Position numbers and translations under genes: made by a program
Part shown: one piece after another, positions 63,884-64,000 of the stretch
Layout of the letters: every line of letters begins with the position of its first letter
How positions within the stretch are numbered: position 1 is the first letter of the stretch
From: Chitinophagales bacterium
GTDB lineage: Bacteria; Bacteroidota; Bacteroidia; Chitinophagales; Saprospiraceae
Assembly: GCA_017303475.1 (NCBI GenBank)
Contig: JAFLBO010000001.1
Location: 646,706 to 710,705, forward strand
Direction of reading: 5' to 3'
Length of the DNA stretch: 64,000 nt
The notes under the pieces: model-generated
Databases searched by the model: none
What the model was told of the DNA's origin: nothing
What the model saw: only the letters and a program-made list of their open reading frames with translations

Positions 63884-64000
63884 CTAAAAAAAGTTTACAA
63901 ATACATGGTTCATTATCATCATGTATTTTTTCTTTTTTGCTTCTTTTTTCTTTTTGTTAGCGACTGTTAGTTTGTGGAAAAATACTTCCTCGACTCCTTT
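63884..64000 (-). other. A-rich end of window with hairpin; possible lysine-rich C-terminus of another gene
   Basis: Reading the minus strand from the window edge, 38 codons are open in one frame and end at TAG 63884-63886. The encoded stretch includes ANKKKKEAKKKKYMMIM, which could be a lysine-rich tail of a gene starting outside the window or simply non-coding A-rich DNA. AAATACATG (63899-63907) and CATGTATTT (63920-63928) form a hairpin followed on the plus strand by a T-rich run. Confidence 0.25.

Overview
The window looks like chromosome from a member of the Bacteroidota, most likely a Saprospiria-type lineage. Support: several proteins carry type IX secretion (T9SS) C-terminal sorting or gliding-motility (CHU_C) domains; recognisable promoters fit the Bacteroidota -7 consensus TAnnTTTG; Shine-Dalgarno sequences are mostly absent; and there are mevalonate-pathway, DUF4153, DUF6580, DUF6814 and DUF3810 genes typical of the phylum. 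The lineage below phylum is inference. No rRNA, tRNA, CRISPR array or intact insertion sequence was found.

Layout. 1-5642: distal part of the respiratory complex I operon (nuoJ end, nuoK, nuoL, nuoM, a small S4 RNA-binding gene, nuoN). 5662-14267: an AT-rich outer-membrane protein, an SH3 lipoprotein, ferrochelatase flanked by two perfect long hairpins, a DUF6580 membrane protein, an M1 peptidase and a Rel/SpoT enzyme. 14272-20560: housekeeping enzymes (fumarylacetoacetase, YoaK-type membrane protein, E2-like acyltransferase, UbiA prenyltransferase, FabH, DUF2007 protein, alpha/beta hydrolase). 20637-31277: large secreted proteins (three CHU_C proteins, a DUF4153 membrane protein, an M1 peptidase fused to a probable outer-membrane barrel). 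31496-36968: mevalonate diphosphate decarboxylase, PASTA protein, di-haem peroxidase, RecF, 2Fe-2S ferredoxin. 37123-49062: secreted carbohydrate and protein degradation (GH13 amylase, GT4 glycosyltransferase, serine hydrolase, M1 peptidase, glucosaminidase, deacetylase, GH29 fucosidase, barrel protein). 49266-60873: a one-strand block that reads as a short-chain carboxylate uptake, sensing and activation module (MHS-type permease, DUF6814 protein, porin, small transporter partner, symporter-histidine kinase fusion, response regulator, propionyl-CoA and acetyl-CoA synthetases). 61231-64000: an ArsR regulator and then a visibly decayed stretch (propeller-sensor fragment, MITE-like element, 5'-truncated DUF3810 gene).

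The most unusual signal is not a gene. At least five intergenic regions, and a sixth shorter one, hold the same architecture built from unrelated sequences: a run of short tandem repeats (7-11 nt units), a unique or hairpin-rich centre, then the same unit tandemly repeated in inverted orientation. Several sit flush against stop codons, and one supplies a stop codon. Two loci share one body sequence; the others use different units. I report these as a spacer class worth genome-wide analysis, without claiming a function.

Start codons were moved inward from the longest open frame where a signal peptide, family N-terminus or promoter indicated it. Family assignments come from motif recognition only; no database search was possible.
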